NCBI RefSeq assembly: GCF_030159595.1
Contig: NZ_BSKJ01000011.1
Location: forward strand, 124,001-188,000
DNA length: 64,000 nt
Source of the DNA: Pseudomonas putida
GTDB lineage: Bacteria; Pseudomonadota; Gammaproteobacteria; Pseudomonadales; Pseudomonadaceae
Reading direction: 5' to 3'
The notes below the pieces were generated by a model, which saw nothing but the letters and a program-made list of their open reading frames with translations, was not told the DNA's origin and made no database searches. Position 1 is the first letter of the stretch. Each line of letters opens with the position of its first letter. The translations under genes were made by a program, and so were the position numbers. Shown here one piece after another: positions 28,104-36,662 of the stretch.

Positions 28104-29324
28104 ATGCGCCGCGTCGTTATCACTGGTCTGGGCATCGTATCGTGCCTGGGCAATGACAAAGCTACCGTCACCGAAAACCTGCGCAACAGCCGTCCGGGTA
28201 TCCGTTACAACCCGGAATACAAGGAAATGGGGCTGCGTAGCCAGGTTTCCGGGTCCATCGACCTCAACCTCGAAGAACTGATCGACCGCAAGGTCTACCG
28301 CTTCGTCGGCCACGCCGCCGCATACGCCTACCTGGCCATGCAGGACGCGATCAAGGACGCCGGCCTGACCGAAGAGCAGGTTTCCAACCCGCGCACCGGC
28401 CTGGTGGCCGGCTCCGGCGGCGCTTCGACCCTGAACCAGATGGAAGCGCTGGACACCCTGCGCGAGAAAGGCGTCAAGCGCGTCGGCCCGTACCGCGTCA
28501 CCCGCACCATGGGTAGCACCGTTTCGGCGTGCCTGGCCACCCCGTTCAAGATCAAGGGCATCAACTACTCGATCTCGTCGGCCTGCGCCACCTCGGCACA
28601 CTGCATCGGTACCGCCCTGGAGCAGATCCAGTGGGGCAAGCAGGACATCGTCTTCGCCGGCGGCGGTGAAGAAGAGCACTGGAGCCAGTCGTTCCTGTTC
28701 GATGCCATGGGCGCCCTGTCGACCAAACGCAACGAAACCCCGGAACTGGCCTCGCGCGCCTACGATGCCGACCGTGATGGCTTCGTCATTGCTGGCGGTG
28801 GCGGCATGGTGGTGGTCGAGGAGCTGGAGCACGCCCTGGCGCGTGGCGCCAAAATCTACGCCGAAATCGTTGGCTACGGCGCCACTTCCGACGGCTACGA
28901 CATGGTTGCTCCGAGCGGCGAAGGTGCCATCCGCTGCATGCAGCAGGCACTGTCCACCGTCGACACCCCGATCGACTACCTGAACACCCACGGCACCTCG
29001 ACCCCGGTCGGTGACGTTGCCGAGGCCAAGGGCATTCGCGCCGTGTTCGGCGACAAGGCACCCAAGATCAGCTCGACCAAGAGCCTGTCGGGCCACTCGC
29101 TGGGCGCCGCTGGCGTGCACGAGGCGATCTACTGCCTGCTGATGATGGAAAACAACTTCATCGCCGGCTCCGCCAACATCGACGAACTGGACCCGGAAGT
29201 CGCTGACCTGCCGATCCAGCTCAAAACCGAAGAAAACGCCAAGATCGACACGGTCATGAGCAACAGCTTCGGCTTCGGCGGCACCAACGCCACCCTGGTG
29301 CTCAAGCGCTGGGAAGGCAAGTGA
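28104..29324 (+). CDS. fabB: 3-oxoacyl-ACP synthase I FabB
   Basis: A 406-residue condensing enzyme with catalytic C161 (SSACATSAHC) and the two histidines in NTHGTSTPVGD and SLSGHSLGAAG. It elongates the cis-3-decenoyl-ACP made by FabA. A terminator follows 20 bases after the stop. Confidence 0.98.
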   Translation: MRRVVITGLGIVSCLGNDKATVTENLRNSRPGIRYNPEYKEMGLRSQVSGSIDLNLEELIDRKVYRFVGHAAAYAYLAMQDAIKDAGLTEEQVSNPRTGLVAGSGGASTLNQMEALDTLREKGVKRVGPYRVTRTMGSTVSACLATPFKIKGINYSISSACATSAHCIGTALEQIQWGKQDIVFAGGGEEEHWSQSFLFDAMGALSTKRNETPELASRAYDADRDGFVIAGGGGMVVVEELEHALARGAKIYAEIVGYGATSDGYDMVAPSGEGAIRCMQQALSTVDTPIDYLNTHGTSTPVGDVAEAKGIRAVFGDKAPKISSTKSLSGHSLGAAGVHEAIYCLLMMENNFIAGSANIDELDPEVADLPIQLKTEENAKIDTVMSNSFGFGGTNATLVLKRWEGK

Positions 29325-29343
29325 TTCGCTGATGCGGTAATCG

Positions 29344-29377
29344 AAAACGCCCCGACTGGTTCGGGGCGTTTTTATTT
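29344..29377 (+). terminator. Rho-independent terminator of fabAB
   Basis: AACGCCCCGA-ctggt-TCGGGGCGTT followed by TTTATTT; a GC-rich stem with a clear T-tract. Confidence 0.93.
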
Positions 29378-29415
29378 GTAGCCTGTGCCGGCGATAGGGC
29401 CAGTACAGGCAACCC

Positions 29416-30420
29416 TTATTTTTGCTTTGGCAGCACAGCCAGAAAGTTATCCCGGGCCACTTTGTTGGCTACCTGTTCTGGCAAAGCATCCAGAAACGGC
29501 CTGAACCCGTGCATCTGCTCCCCCAGGCTACCAAACCGCCCCACCACGTCCGACCCCAGCATGAATCGCTCCGGGTATTTTTCGACCAACGCTACCCATT
29601 CCTTGCGCGGCACGCCTTTGTCATCCAGCAGATAGGGCTCCAGCACACTCCACGACAGGTCGACATACAGGTTCGGGTAATCCTCTAGCAACCGCGTCAG
29701 CACCGGCAGCAGAAAGTCCATCTGCGTCTGGTGCCGGTGTATCTCCATGCTGCTGCCGGCATGCGCCCAGATGAACCGCGTATGGGGGTGATTGCGCAGC
29801 GGCTCTTCGATCTCCGCCAGGTACAACGGGTTGCGCTCGCGCTTGGAGGTGATGTTGGAATGCAACAGCACCGGCAGGTCACGCTCGGCCGCCAAGTGAT
29901 AGATGCGCGCCATGGCTTCATTGTTGGCACGCGGCGTGTCACCGCTGGTCAGCGCGGTCAGGTCATCGTGACGGGTGAACACCTCGCCAATGCCCTGCCA
30001 CAGCCCTGGATACAGTTCGAGCATGCGCTCGATATGGCTGACCGCGTTCTTGTCCACCGGGTTGAAGCCCGTCAGGAACGGGTGAAAGCGTTCGCGCTGC
30101 TCAATCGGCAATTGCTGCAGGGCTGCGGCCACATAGGTATCGGTCGCGCTGTACCAATACGCATCGGCATCGTCACCGGCGTAATAGCGTGGGCGTTTGG
30201 GCTCGTCCTCATGCCACTTCTTGGCCACTGGTATGCCGGAAATCATCGACTGCTCGATACCGGCAGCATCCATGGCCTTGATCAATGCCGCCATGCCTTC
30301 GCTTTCCTGGAAGAAGTCGACGTAGTGCAAGTGGGCATCGCTGTAGCGGTAGTCGCGCGCCTGCGCCGCCTGGCACAGCCAGCCAGTCAACAACACGCAG
30401 GCCAGCGCTTTGGCAATCAT
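29416..30420 (-). CDS. Secreted amidohydrolase-family protein (PF04909-like)
   Basis: A 334-residue protein with a signal peptide (ACVLLTGWLCQAAQA, then RDYRYSD). The TIM-barrel metal-dependent hydrolase signatures are DAHLHY near the N-terminus, a histidine in LLHSNI, WAHAG and the C-terminal MLGSDVVGR with its aspartate. The family includes decarboxylases and lactonases; an exported member is less usual. The reaction is unknown. It converges with fabB. Confidence 0.82.
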   Translation of the reverse strand: MIAKALACVLLTGWLCQAAQARDYRYSDAHLHYVDFFQESEGMAALIKAMDAAGIEQSMISGIPVAKKWHEDEPKRPRYYAGDDADAYWYSATDTYVAAALQQLPIEQRERFHPFLTGFNPVDKNAVSHIERMLELYPGLWQGIGEVFTRHDDLTALTSGDTPRANNEAMARIYHLAAERDLPVLLHSNITSKRERNPLYLAEIEEPLRNHPHTRFIWAHAGSSMEIHRHQTQMDFLLPVLTRLLEDYPNLYVDLSWSVLEPYLLDDKGVPRKEWVALVEKYPERFMLGSDVVGRFGSLGEQMHGFRPFLDALPEQVANKVARDNFLAVLPKQK

Positions 30421-30537
30421 GGGCAGCTTCCTTCCAAGGGGGCGAAAACAGTAGACCGGCCGTTAAGCGAGACGGTTCAGCCGAAGCGGGCAAACCGCTA
30501 TGCTGGAGGCATTTCCACTTCGCCTGGAGCCCACCCC

Positions 30538-31393
30538 ATGAGCAGCCCCCTGATCATCCGCCCGCGCGCCGAATCGGTCGAGGGCCAGCCGATCCTGCGC
30601 CCGCTGCCAGCGGCCCAGTGCCGGACCGTTCGTGTTTTTCGACCACATGCTGGAAACCGACTATGCCCCAGGGCACGGCATGGACATCCGCCAGCACCCG
30701 CATATCGGCCTGTCGACCCTTACCTACCTGTTCGAGGGGGCGATCCTGCACAAGGACAGCCTCGGCTCAGCACAGCGGGTATTGCCCGGCGATGTCAGCT
30801 GGATGACGGCTGGCAGCGGCGTGGCCCATGTGGAGCGTACGCCCGACGACGCCTTGGCTCATGGCTCGCGCCTGCATGGCTTGCAGGTATGGCTGGCCTC
30901 GCCGCGTGAACATGAACAAGGCGCGGCAAGCTATAGCCATCACCCAGCGGCGAGCCTGCCAGTCAGTGAAAACCTGGGGGTGCGCATTTGCATGATTGCC
31001 GGTAGCGGGTTCTGCCTGGAGTCACCGGTGCCGGTGCTGTCCCCTACCCTTTATGCGCATGTGCGGATGCAGCCGGCAACCACCTTGCAGGTACCGACCG
31101 AGCATGCGCAACGAGCGCTGTATCTGCTGGATGGTGAGCTGCTGTTGAACGATGAAGACGTGGAGCCGTGCAGCCTGGTGGTGCTGCCGGAAGGCGAAGA
31201 GGTGGTGCTCTATGCAGAGGAAGAGTGCCAGCTGGTACTGATTGGCGGCGAGCCTTTGGATGGACCGCGGCGAATGAACTGGAATTTCGTGGCCAGTGAC
31301 CCGGAGCTGATCGAGCGGGCCCGGGCAAGGTGGGCGGCGGGGGATTGGCCGGTGGTGCCGGGGGAAACCTCCAGGATCGAGTTGCCCCGGTAA
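30538..31393 (+). pseudogene. Pirin-family protein gene with a frameshift near the 5' end
   Basis: The gene starts at the ATG at 30538 (MSSPLIIRPRAE) and reads in frame 1 to CRTV at about 30630; the rest, from GPFVFFDHM to the stop at 31393, is in frame 2. Pirin family members read CR(S/T)VGPFVFFDHM without a break. The bases at the junction are explained by loss of eight bases between two CCGTT repeats, an inference from codon comparison. The metal-binding cupin motif HPHIGLSTLTYLFEG and WMTAGSGVAHVER are intact downstream. An in-frame GTG at 30632 could give a protein lacking about 34 N-terminal residues. It could also be a sequencing error. Pirins are iron-binding cupins, some with quercetinase activity. 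Confidence 0.8.
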
Positions 31394-31424
31394 TTTTGGG
31401 GCCGCAAAGCGGCCCCCTGCATTC

Positions 31425-32150
31425 TCAGCGCTGGAACACTTCTGTCAGCAGGTTATGCATCGAGCGGAACGCCCGCTCCGAGGTGCGCCGGTCATACTGC
31501 ATCTTGCCCGGCACATTGGCATTCGGGTCGGTAAACGAGTGCACCGCCCCGCCATAGCTCAGCAACTGCCAGTCGACCTTGGCCGCGTTCATCTCGTCCT
31601 CGAACGCTGGCAACTGCTCTTTAGGCACCAACGGGTCGGAGGCGCCATGCAACACCAGCACCGAGCCCTTGATGCGCTTGGCATCTTCAGGGTTCGGCGT
31701 GTCCAGCGTGCCATGGAACGACACCGCCGCACGCAAGTCGGCACCGGTACGGGCCAGCTCCAGTGCACAGCAGCCACCAAAGCAGAAGCCAAACGTGCCG
31801 ACCTTGCCTGGCTCCAGCAGCGCCTTCGACTGCCCCAACAGCTGCGCCAGGGCTTCCTGCATGCGCTTGCGCAGTTCGCCCCGGTCGTTCTTCAACGGCA
31901 TCATCGCCGCGCCAGCTTCGTCGGCGTTGGACGGGCGTACCGATTGACCGTACAGGTCGGCAATCAGCACCACATAGCCCTTCTCGGCCACTTCCTTGGC
32001 AATGCGCTCAGCCCCTTCGCCAATGCCCATCCAGTTCGGCGCCATCACCAGGCCTGGGCGGCCCAGCGCCCCTGGCTCATAGACCAGGCGGCTTTCGTAG
32101 GTTTTGCCGGACAGGTGATAAACCAGCGATTCGACGATTACCTTGCTCAT
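31425..32150 (-). CDS. Dienelactone hydrolase family protein
   Basis: A 241-residue alpha/beta hydrolase. I chose the ATG at 32150 because AAGGAG lies about seven bases upstream. The nucleophile is a cysteine in GFCFGGCCALE (the DLH-type GxCxGG elbow), the acid in HGASDPLVP, and the histidine in YGGAVHSFTDP. DLH enzymes open dienelactones in chlorocatechol routes, but many chromosomal homologues have other ester substrates; none of the catechol genes is near. Confidence 0.88.
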   Translation of the reverse strand: MSKVIVESLVYHLSGKTYESRLVYEPGALGRPGLVMAPNWMGIGEGAERIAKEVAEKGYVVLIADLYGQSVRPSNADEAGAAMMPLKNDRGELRKRMQEALAQLLGQSKALLEPGKVGTFGFCFGGCCALELARTGADLRAAVSFHGTLDTPNPEDAKRIKGSVLVLHGASDPLVPKEQLPAFEDEMNAAKVDWQLLSYGGAVHSFTDPNANVPGKMQYDRRTSERAFRSMHNLLTEVFQR

Positions 32151-32190
32151 CAAGCACTCCTTAGGCACTCATTCTAAAAAGCCCGCCATG

Positions 32191-32216
32191 AAAAAAGCCC
32201 GCCGAAGCGGGCTTTC
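32191..32216 (-). terminator. Rho-independent terminator of htpG
   Basis: AAAGCCCGC-cgaa-GCGGGCTTT on the plus strand with an A-tract to its left, giving GGGCTTTTTT on the minus strand just after htpG. Confidence 0.88.
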
Positions 32217-32228
32217 CTATGCATCAAC

Positions 32229-34133
32229 TCAAGCAGACAGCTCGACCAACAGCTTGTTCAGGCGACGAACGTAGGCCGCCGGGTCCTTCAGGCTGTCACC
32301 CGCCGCCAGAGCCGCCTGATCGAACAGGATGTGCGACAGCTCGGCGAAGCGGTCTTCGCTCTGCTCGCTGTCCAGCTTCTCGATCAGCGGGTGGGTCGGA
32401 TTGAACTCGAAGATCGGCTTGGATTCAGGCACCTTCTGCCCACTGGCTTCCAGAATCTGGCGCATCTGCAGGCCCAGGTCCTGCTCGCCAATGGCCAGGA
32501 TCGCCGGCGAGTCGGTCAGGCGGTGCGACACGCGCACTTCGGCCACGCTGTCACCCAGCGCGCCTTTCAGGCGCTCGACCAGGCCTTCCTTGTCCTTGGC
32601 CACTTCTTCCTGGGCTTTCTTGTCTTCTTCCGAATCCAGGTTGCCCAGGTCCAGGTCGCCACGGGCGACGTCGACGAACGCCTTGCCATCGAACTCGTTG
32701 AGGTAGCTCATCAGCCACTCATCGATGCGGTCGGTCAACAGCAGCACTTCGATGCCTTTCTTGCGGAAGACTTCCAGGTGCGGGCTGTTCTTGACCTGCG
32801 CATACGACTCGCCGGTGAGGTAGTAGATCTTGTCCTGGCCTTCTTTGGCGCGGGCCAGGTAGTCGGCCAGGGCGACGCTCTGCTCGCCGCTGTCGTCCTG
32901 GGTGGAGGCAAAGCGCAGCAGGCTGGCGATCTTCTCCTTGTTGGCGAAGTCTTCGGCCGGGCCTTCCTTCAGCACTTGGCCAAAGTTTTTCCAGAAGCCC
33001 TTGTACTGCTCAGGCTCGTTCTTCGCCAGCTTCTCCAGCATGTCCAGCACGCGCTTGGTCAGCGCGGTCTTCATCGAGTCGATGATCGGGTCTTTTTGCA
33101 GGATTTCACGCGACACGTTCAGCGACAGGTCGTTTGAATCGACCACGCCCTTGATGAAGCGCAGGTACAGCGGCAGGAACGACTCGGCCTGGTCCATGAT
33201 GAACACGCGCTGCACATACAGCTTCAGGCCACGCGGTGCTTCGCGCTGGTACAGGTCGAACGGGGCGCGGGCCGGCACATAGAGCAGCGAGTTGTATTCG
33301 AGCTTGCCTTCGACCTTGTTGTGGCTCCAGGCCAGCGGGTTTTCGAAGTCATGGCCAATGTGCTTGTAGAATTCCTGGTATTCCTCGTCCTTCACTTCAG
33401 TGCGAGGACGGGTCCACAGGGCGCTGGCGCGGTTGACGGTTTCCCACTCTTCGGCCGGCTGCTCTTCGCCTTCAGCGGCAGCCTGCTCTTTCGGCAGCTG
33501 GATCGGCAGGGCGATGTGGTCGGAGTACTTCTTGACCACGTTGCGCAGGCGCCAGCCGTCAGCGAACTCTTTCTCTTCCTGTTTCAGGTGCAGGACGATA
33601 CGGGTACCGCGCTGAGGCTTGTCGACAGTGGCGACTTCGAACTCACCCTCGCCTTTCGACGACCAGTGCACGCCTTCCGCGGCTGGCTGGCCGGCACGGC
33701 GGCTGTAGACGTCGACCTTGTCAGCCACAATGAACGCGGAGTAGAAGCCCACACCGAACTGACCGATCAGGTGCGAGTCCTTCTTCTGGTCACCGGTGAG
33801 GTTCTTCATGAAGTCGGCGGTGCCGGACTTGGCGATAGTCCCCAGGTGCGCGATGACGTCTTCGCGGCTCATGCCAATACCGTTGTCCTCGAGGGTCACG
33901 GTACCGGCGTCCTTGTCGAAGCTCAGGCGAATCTTCAGGTCAGCGTCGCCTGCGAGCAGCTCTGGCTTGGCCAGGGCTTCGAAGCGCAGCTTGTCGGCAG
34001 CGTCGGAGGCGTTGGAAATCAGCTCCCGCAGGAAGATTTCCTTGTTCGAATACAGCGAGTGAATCATGAGGTGCAGCAGTTGCTTCACCTCGGTCTGGAA
34101 GCCCAACGTTTCCTTTTGTGTTTCCACAGTCAT
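32229..34133 (-). CDS. htpG: HtpG, bacterial Hsp90 chaperone
   Basis: A 634-residue protein of full family length. The N-terminal GHKL ATPase shows ELISNASDAADKLR, LEDNGIGMS and GQFGVGFYSAF; the middle domain follows (VFIMDQAESFLP, then VVDSNDLSLNVSREILQ) and a C-terminal dimerisation domain ends the chain. HtpG assists client protein folding under stress. It is monocistronic, with its own terminator. Confidence 0.98.
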   Translation of the reverse strand: MTVETQKETLGFQTEVKQLLHLMIHSLYSNKEIFLRELISNASDAADKLRFEALAKPELLAGDADLKIRLSFDKDAGTVTLEDNGIGMSREDVIAHLGTIAKSGTADFMKNLTGDQKKDSHLIGQFGVGFYSAFIVADKVDVYSRRAGQPAAEGVHWSSKGEGEFEVATVDKPQRGTRIVLHLKQEEKEFADGWRLRNVVKKYSDHIALPIQLPKEQAAAEGEEQPAEEWETVNRASALWTRPRTEVKDEEYQEFYKHIGHDFENPLAWSHNKVEGKLEYNSLLYVPARAPFDLYQREAPRGLKLYVQRVFIMDQAESFLPLYLRFIKGVVDSNDLSLNVSREILQKDPIIDSMKTALTKRVLDMLEKLAKNEPEQYKGFWKNFGQVLKEGPAEDFANKEKIASLLRFASTQDDSGEQSVALADYLARAKEGQDKIYYLTGESYAQVKNSPHLEVFRKKGIEVLLLTDRIDEWLMSYLNEFDGKAFVDVARGDLDLGNLDSEEDKKAQEEVAKDKEGLVERLKGALGDSVAEVRVSHRLTDSPAILAIGEQDLGLQMRQILEASGQKVPESKPIFEFNPTHPLIEKLDSEQSEDRFAELSHILFDQAALAAGDSLKDPAAYVRRLNKLLVELSA

Positions 34134-34203
34134 GGTCTTCGAAACTCCGATCTGATGGCAGTGGGCGCCTGGCGGCCGGTTCGGCCTGCGTTAGCGGCGG
34201 ATG

Positions 34204-34686
34204 TCATTCAGATGGGGGCTGCCCGGATGATTTCAAGGGCTTTTCCGGTTCGATCTTGAAATGCGCCCGGGCCGTGGCAATCGGCGCCTGCCTGTCGCCT
34301 TGCCAGGCGGTAACGGCCACATTGGTCACCCGCCGACCTTGGCGCCACAGCTGGCACTGAGCGTATGTATCGCGAAAATGCCCGGCACGCAGGTAGTCGA
34401 TGGAGAAATCGATGATTTTCGGGATGCTCGCGCTTTCGCTGTAGATCAACAGGTACAAGGCAGCGGACAGCTCCATGAACCCAGCAATCACACCACCGTG
34501 GATGGCGGGTAGCAACGGGTTGCCGATGTTGTCCGGGTTGACCGGCAAGCGGAACAGCAGGTCGTCGCCCTGGCGCTCGCATTCGATACCAATCAGCCCG
34601 GCGTAAGGGATCAACGCCAGCAATGGCCCATAGTCGCCCACCGCGTGGGCGGCATTGAGCTGTTGACGAACCGCGTGCGGAATCAT
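34204..34686 (-). CDS. PaaI-type hotdog thioesterase
   Basis: A 160-residue hotdog-fold protein with the family signature AIHGGVIAGFMELSAAL and a DFSIDYLRAGH strand. Acyl-CoA thioesterases of this kind hydrolyse aryl- or fatty-acyl-CoA. Its start overlaps the stop of a second hotdog gene by four bases, so the two are co-translated and may form a hetero-oligomer. Substrate unknown. Confidence 0.85.
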   Translation of the reverse strand: MIPHAVRQQLNAAHAVGDYGPLLALIPYAGLIGIECERQGDDLLFRLPVNPDNIGNPLLPAIHGGVIAGFMELSAALYLLIYSESASIPKIIDFSIDYLRAGHFRDTYAQCQLWRQGRRVTNVAVTAWQGDRQAPIATARAHFKIEPEKPLKSSGQPPSE

Positions 34687-35159
34687 GCCCCGCCCTCCTT
34701 CAGGCTATTGCCGAAACGGATACCGCCCTTGATCTCCTGCCCCAGGCGCATGAACGTGCCAACCACCTGGCATATTGGCTGGTCGGGATCGTCCTGGTAG
34801 GCAGTGCCACGGGTGAAGATCACGTCGCGGGTCACCTGGTAGCACTGGGCATGGCCGTAGATGTCCTTGCCGGCATCGGCCGGGTGCATGTAGTCGATGC
34901 GCAGGTCCAGTGTGGGGCACACCTCGAAGCGCGGCAGCACGCACAGCGTGGCCATGCCGCAGGTGGTGTCCATCAGCGTGGTCAGCGCGCCACCGTGCAC
35001 GGCGCCGGTCTGCGGGTTGCCAACAATGGCTGCCGACCAGGGCATGACCAAGGTCATGCCATCGCCATCGGCGCTGGCGACACGCATCTGCAGTAACTGA
35101 CAATGTTTTAGAGCCGAGAGAAAACGCTCGGCCATGGCCATCAAGGTTGAATCGCTCAT
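34683..35159 (-). CDS. PaaI-type hotdog thioesterase
   Basis: A 158-residue hotdog protein starting MSDSTLMAMAER (ATG at 35159, GGTGGA upstream; the longer open frame is unlikely). The signature is GAVHGGALTTLMDTTCGMA. It is the first gene of a coupled thioesterase pair; the two sequences differ enough to suggest different roles or an AB-type assembly. Confidence 0.85.
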   Translation of the reverse strand: MSDSTLMAMAERFLSALKHCQLLQMRVASADGDGMTLVMPWSAAIVGNPQTGAVHGGALTTLMDTTCGMATLCVLPRFEVCPTLDLRIDYMHPADAGKDIYGHAQCYQVTRDVIFTRGTAYQDDPDQPICQVVGTFMRLGQEIKGGIRFGNSLKEGGA

Positions 35160-35243
35160 TCGCTGTTTCCACCCGTACTGCCGCAGCGGCATAAAATCGA
35201 TAAAAAGTCTATATAGAACGGGGCGTTATATATCTGTAATCTT

Positions 35244-35261
35244 CGCGGAACTTATTCCGCG
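35244..35261 (+). promoter_or_regulatory. Inverted repeat in the leader of the small lipoprotein gene
   Basis: CGCGGAA-ctta-TTCCGCG is a perfect seven-base inverted repeat 53 bases before the lipoprotein ATG, following an AT-rich stretch (TATATAG, TTATATAT) that probably contains the -10. It could be a 5' UTR hairpin or an operator. Confidence 0.4.
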
Positions 35262-35313
35262 TAGTTGCACTCGAAGGAACAAGTCACTTATTCCACCAAG
35301 GAGAAACACCCCC

Positions 35314-35634
35314 ATGCGTAAACCTTTTGCTTTTGCTCTGATGCTGGCCGCTGCCATGGGCCTGGCCGCTTGCGATAAAGCGAGCGAAGACAAAGCCCAG
35401 GACGCACAGCAACACGCCGAGCAAGCCCAGGAAAAAATGGGTGAAGCTCAGGATAAAATGAACGAGGCAGCCAAGGAAAACGCCGAAGCCGCCAAAGATC
35501 AGGCTGAAGCCGAGCAGAAAGCTGCCGAAGAAGCCGCTCCGGCTACTCCGGCTCCAGAAGCCGCACCGGCCGCTCCGGCGCCAGAAGCTGCCCCTGCTGC
35601 TCCTGCTGCTCCGGCAGAACCAGCCAAGCAGTAA
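35314..35634 (+). CDS. Small Ala/Glu/Lys-rich lipoprotein with Ala-Pro tail
   Basis: A 106-residue lipoprotein. AAGGAG precedes the ATG; the signal peptide ends in lipobox LAAC (C20). Residues ~24-68 form a charged helical coiled coil with repeated QAQ/EKM/KDQAE units, and the C-terminus is a low-complexity Ala-Pro tail (APEAAPAAPAPEAAPAAP). Lpp-like helical lipoproteins have a similar build, but no terminal Lys motif is present. Probably an envelope protein; function unknown. A bidirectional terminator follows. Confidence 0.8.
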   Translation: MRKPFAFALMLAAAMGLAACDKASEDKAQDAQQHAEQAQEKMGEAQDKMNEAAKENAEAAKDQAEAEQKAAEEAAPATPAPEAAPAAPAPEAAPAAPAAPAEPAKQ

Positions 35635-35644
35635 TTGGCTAAAA

Positions 35645-35677
35645 CAAAAAAACCCGACGCTGTCGGGTTTTTTTGTG
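35645..35677. terminator. Bidirectional terminator
   Basis: AAAAAAACCCGAC-gct-GTCGGGTTTTTTT serves both the lipoprotein gene on the plus strand and the DUF599 gene on the minus strand. Confidence 0.93.
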
Positions 35678-35701
35678 CCTGCAACTTAACGATTAAACGT
35701 T

Positions 35702-36451
35702 TCAGTTACCCGCCACGGTAGTTTCCCTGCCCGGTTCGTTAGGCACACTTTCCGTGGGTGTGAACACCATCACATCCAGCACATCCGAATGGAACTCGCG
35801 GCGATACAGAATAAAGACCACCCCGACACTCATGACCATGAACAACCACGGGCTGATGAACCAGCTCAACATGGCCATACCGAAGTAGTACGAACGCAAC
35901 CCCAGGTTGAACTGGTTGGCCGCCAGGGACAGCACACGCGCCGCCCGCGAGGCGAAGGCCTTGCGCTCCAGTTCATTGACCAACCGCTCTCCGATCATCG
36001 GGGCCGAACCCACCAGCACGGCGGCAAAGTTGTATTGACGCATGCACCAGCTGAACGTGAAAAAGGCGTAGACGAAGACCGTGGCCAGGCACAGCAGCTT
36101 GATCTCCGACATGCCTTGGGAGGCCTGTTGCACCAGCGGCAGGTCGGCCAGCAGCGACAGCGCCCGGTCAGAGGCTCCGAGCACGGTAAGGATGCCGGCG
36201 AGGATGATCAGCGTGCTGGAAGCAAAGAACGATGCGTTGCGTTCAAGGTTGCCGATTACGCTGGCATCGGCGATTCGGTTGTCGCGCAACAGCATGCGGC
36301 GCATCCAGTCTTCACGGTACAAGTGCAGCACGCTGGCCAGGCATGCAGTGTCACGCCCCTTCCAGATGGCATAACGGGTATAGCCGCCCCAGCACAGGGC
36401 AAACCAGGCGATGGCCAGCAGATTGTTGAAGTTGCTTTGGATGAAGTTCAT
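35702..36451 (-). CDS. DUF599 membrane protein
   Basis: A 249-residue protein starting MNFIQSNFNNLLAIAWFALC; the open frame extends 88 codons upstream but a GGGAACC-preceded ATG at 36451 fits the family start. Four or five membrane segments are visible, at residues ~8-25, ~73-95, ~120-140 and two near ~190-220. The conserved block RDNRIADASVIGNLERNASFFAST-like is present in shortened form (NLERNASFFASS). Function unknown. Confidence 0.82.
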   Translation of the reverse strand: MNFIQSNFNNLLAIAWFALCWGGYTRYAIWKGRDTACLASVLHLYREDWMRRMLLRDNRIADASVIGNLERNASFFASSTLIILAGILTVLGASDRALSLLADLPLVQQASQGMSEIKLLCLATVFVYAFFTFSWCMRQYNFAAVLVGSAPMIGERLVNELERKAFASRAARVLSLAANQFNLGLRSYYFGMAMLSWFISPWLFMVMSVGVVFILYRREFHSDVLDVMVFTPTESVPNEPGRETTVAGN

Positions 36452-36562
36452 GCAGGGTTCCCGAATGGGCCAGATGCCTAGAGGATAGGGACCGGGTTTC
36501 GACGCTGGCAAGCGGCAAAAGACACACACCCACCCTGAAATGTGCACGGAGCATGTAGCCAA

Positions 36563-36597
36563 TAAAAAGCCCCGCATCCTTCCGGATACGGGGCTTT
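36563..36597 (-). terminator. Rho-independent terminator of brnQ
   Basis: Stem AAAGCCCCGCATCC / GGATACGGGGCTTT (one mismatch) with an A-rich left flank, giving GGCTTTTTATT on the minus strand, about 65 bases after brnQ. Confidence 0.85.
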
Positions 36598-36662
36598 CGA
36601 GTCTGAGCCGTTGGCGAGCACCCTTTTGGCTTGTGGCCGGTGCCGCCCTCAGGCTTCGACTA

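Noticed and set aside
30632..31393. Annotating the pirin gene as an intact protein from GTG 30632
   Set aside because: The upstream bases in the other frame encode the missing N-terminal pirin segment, so a frameshifted gene explains the data better; a shortened product remains possible.
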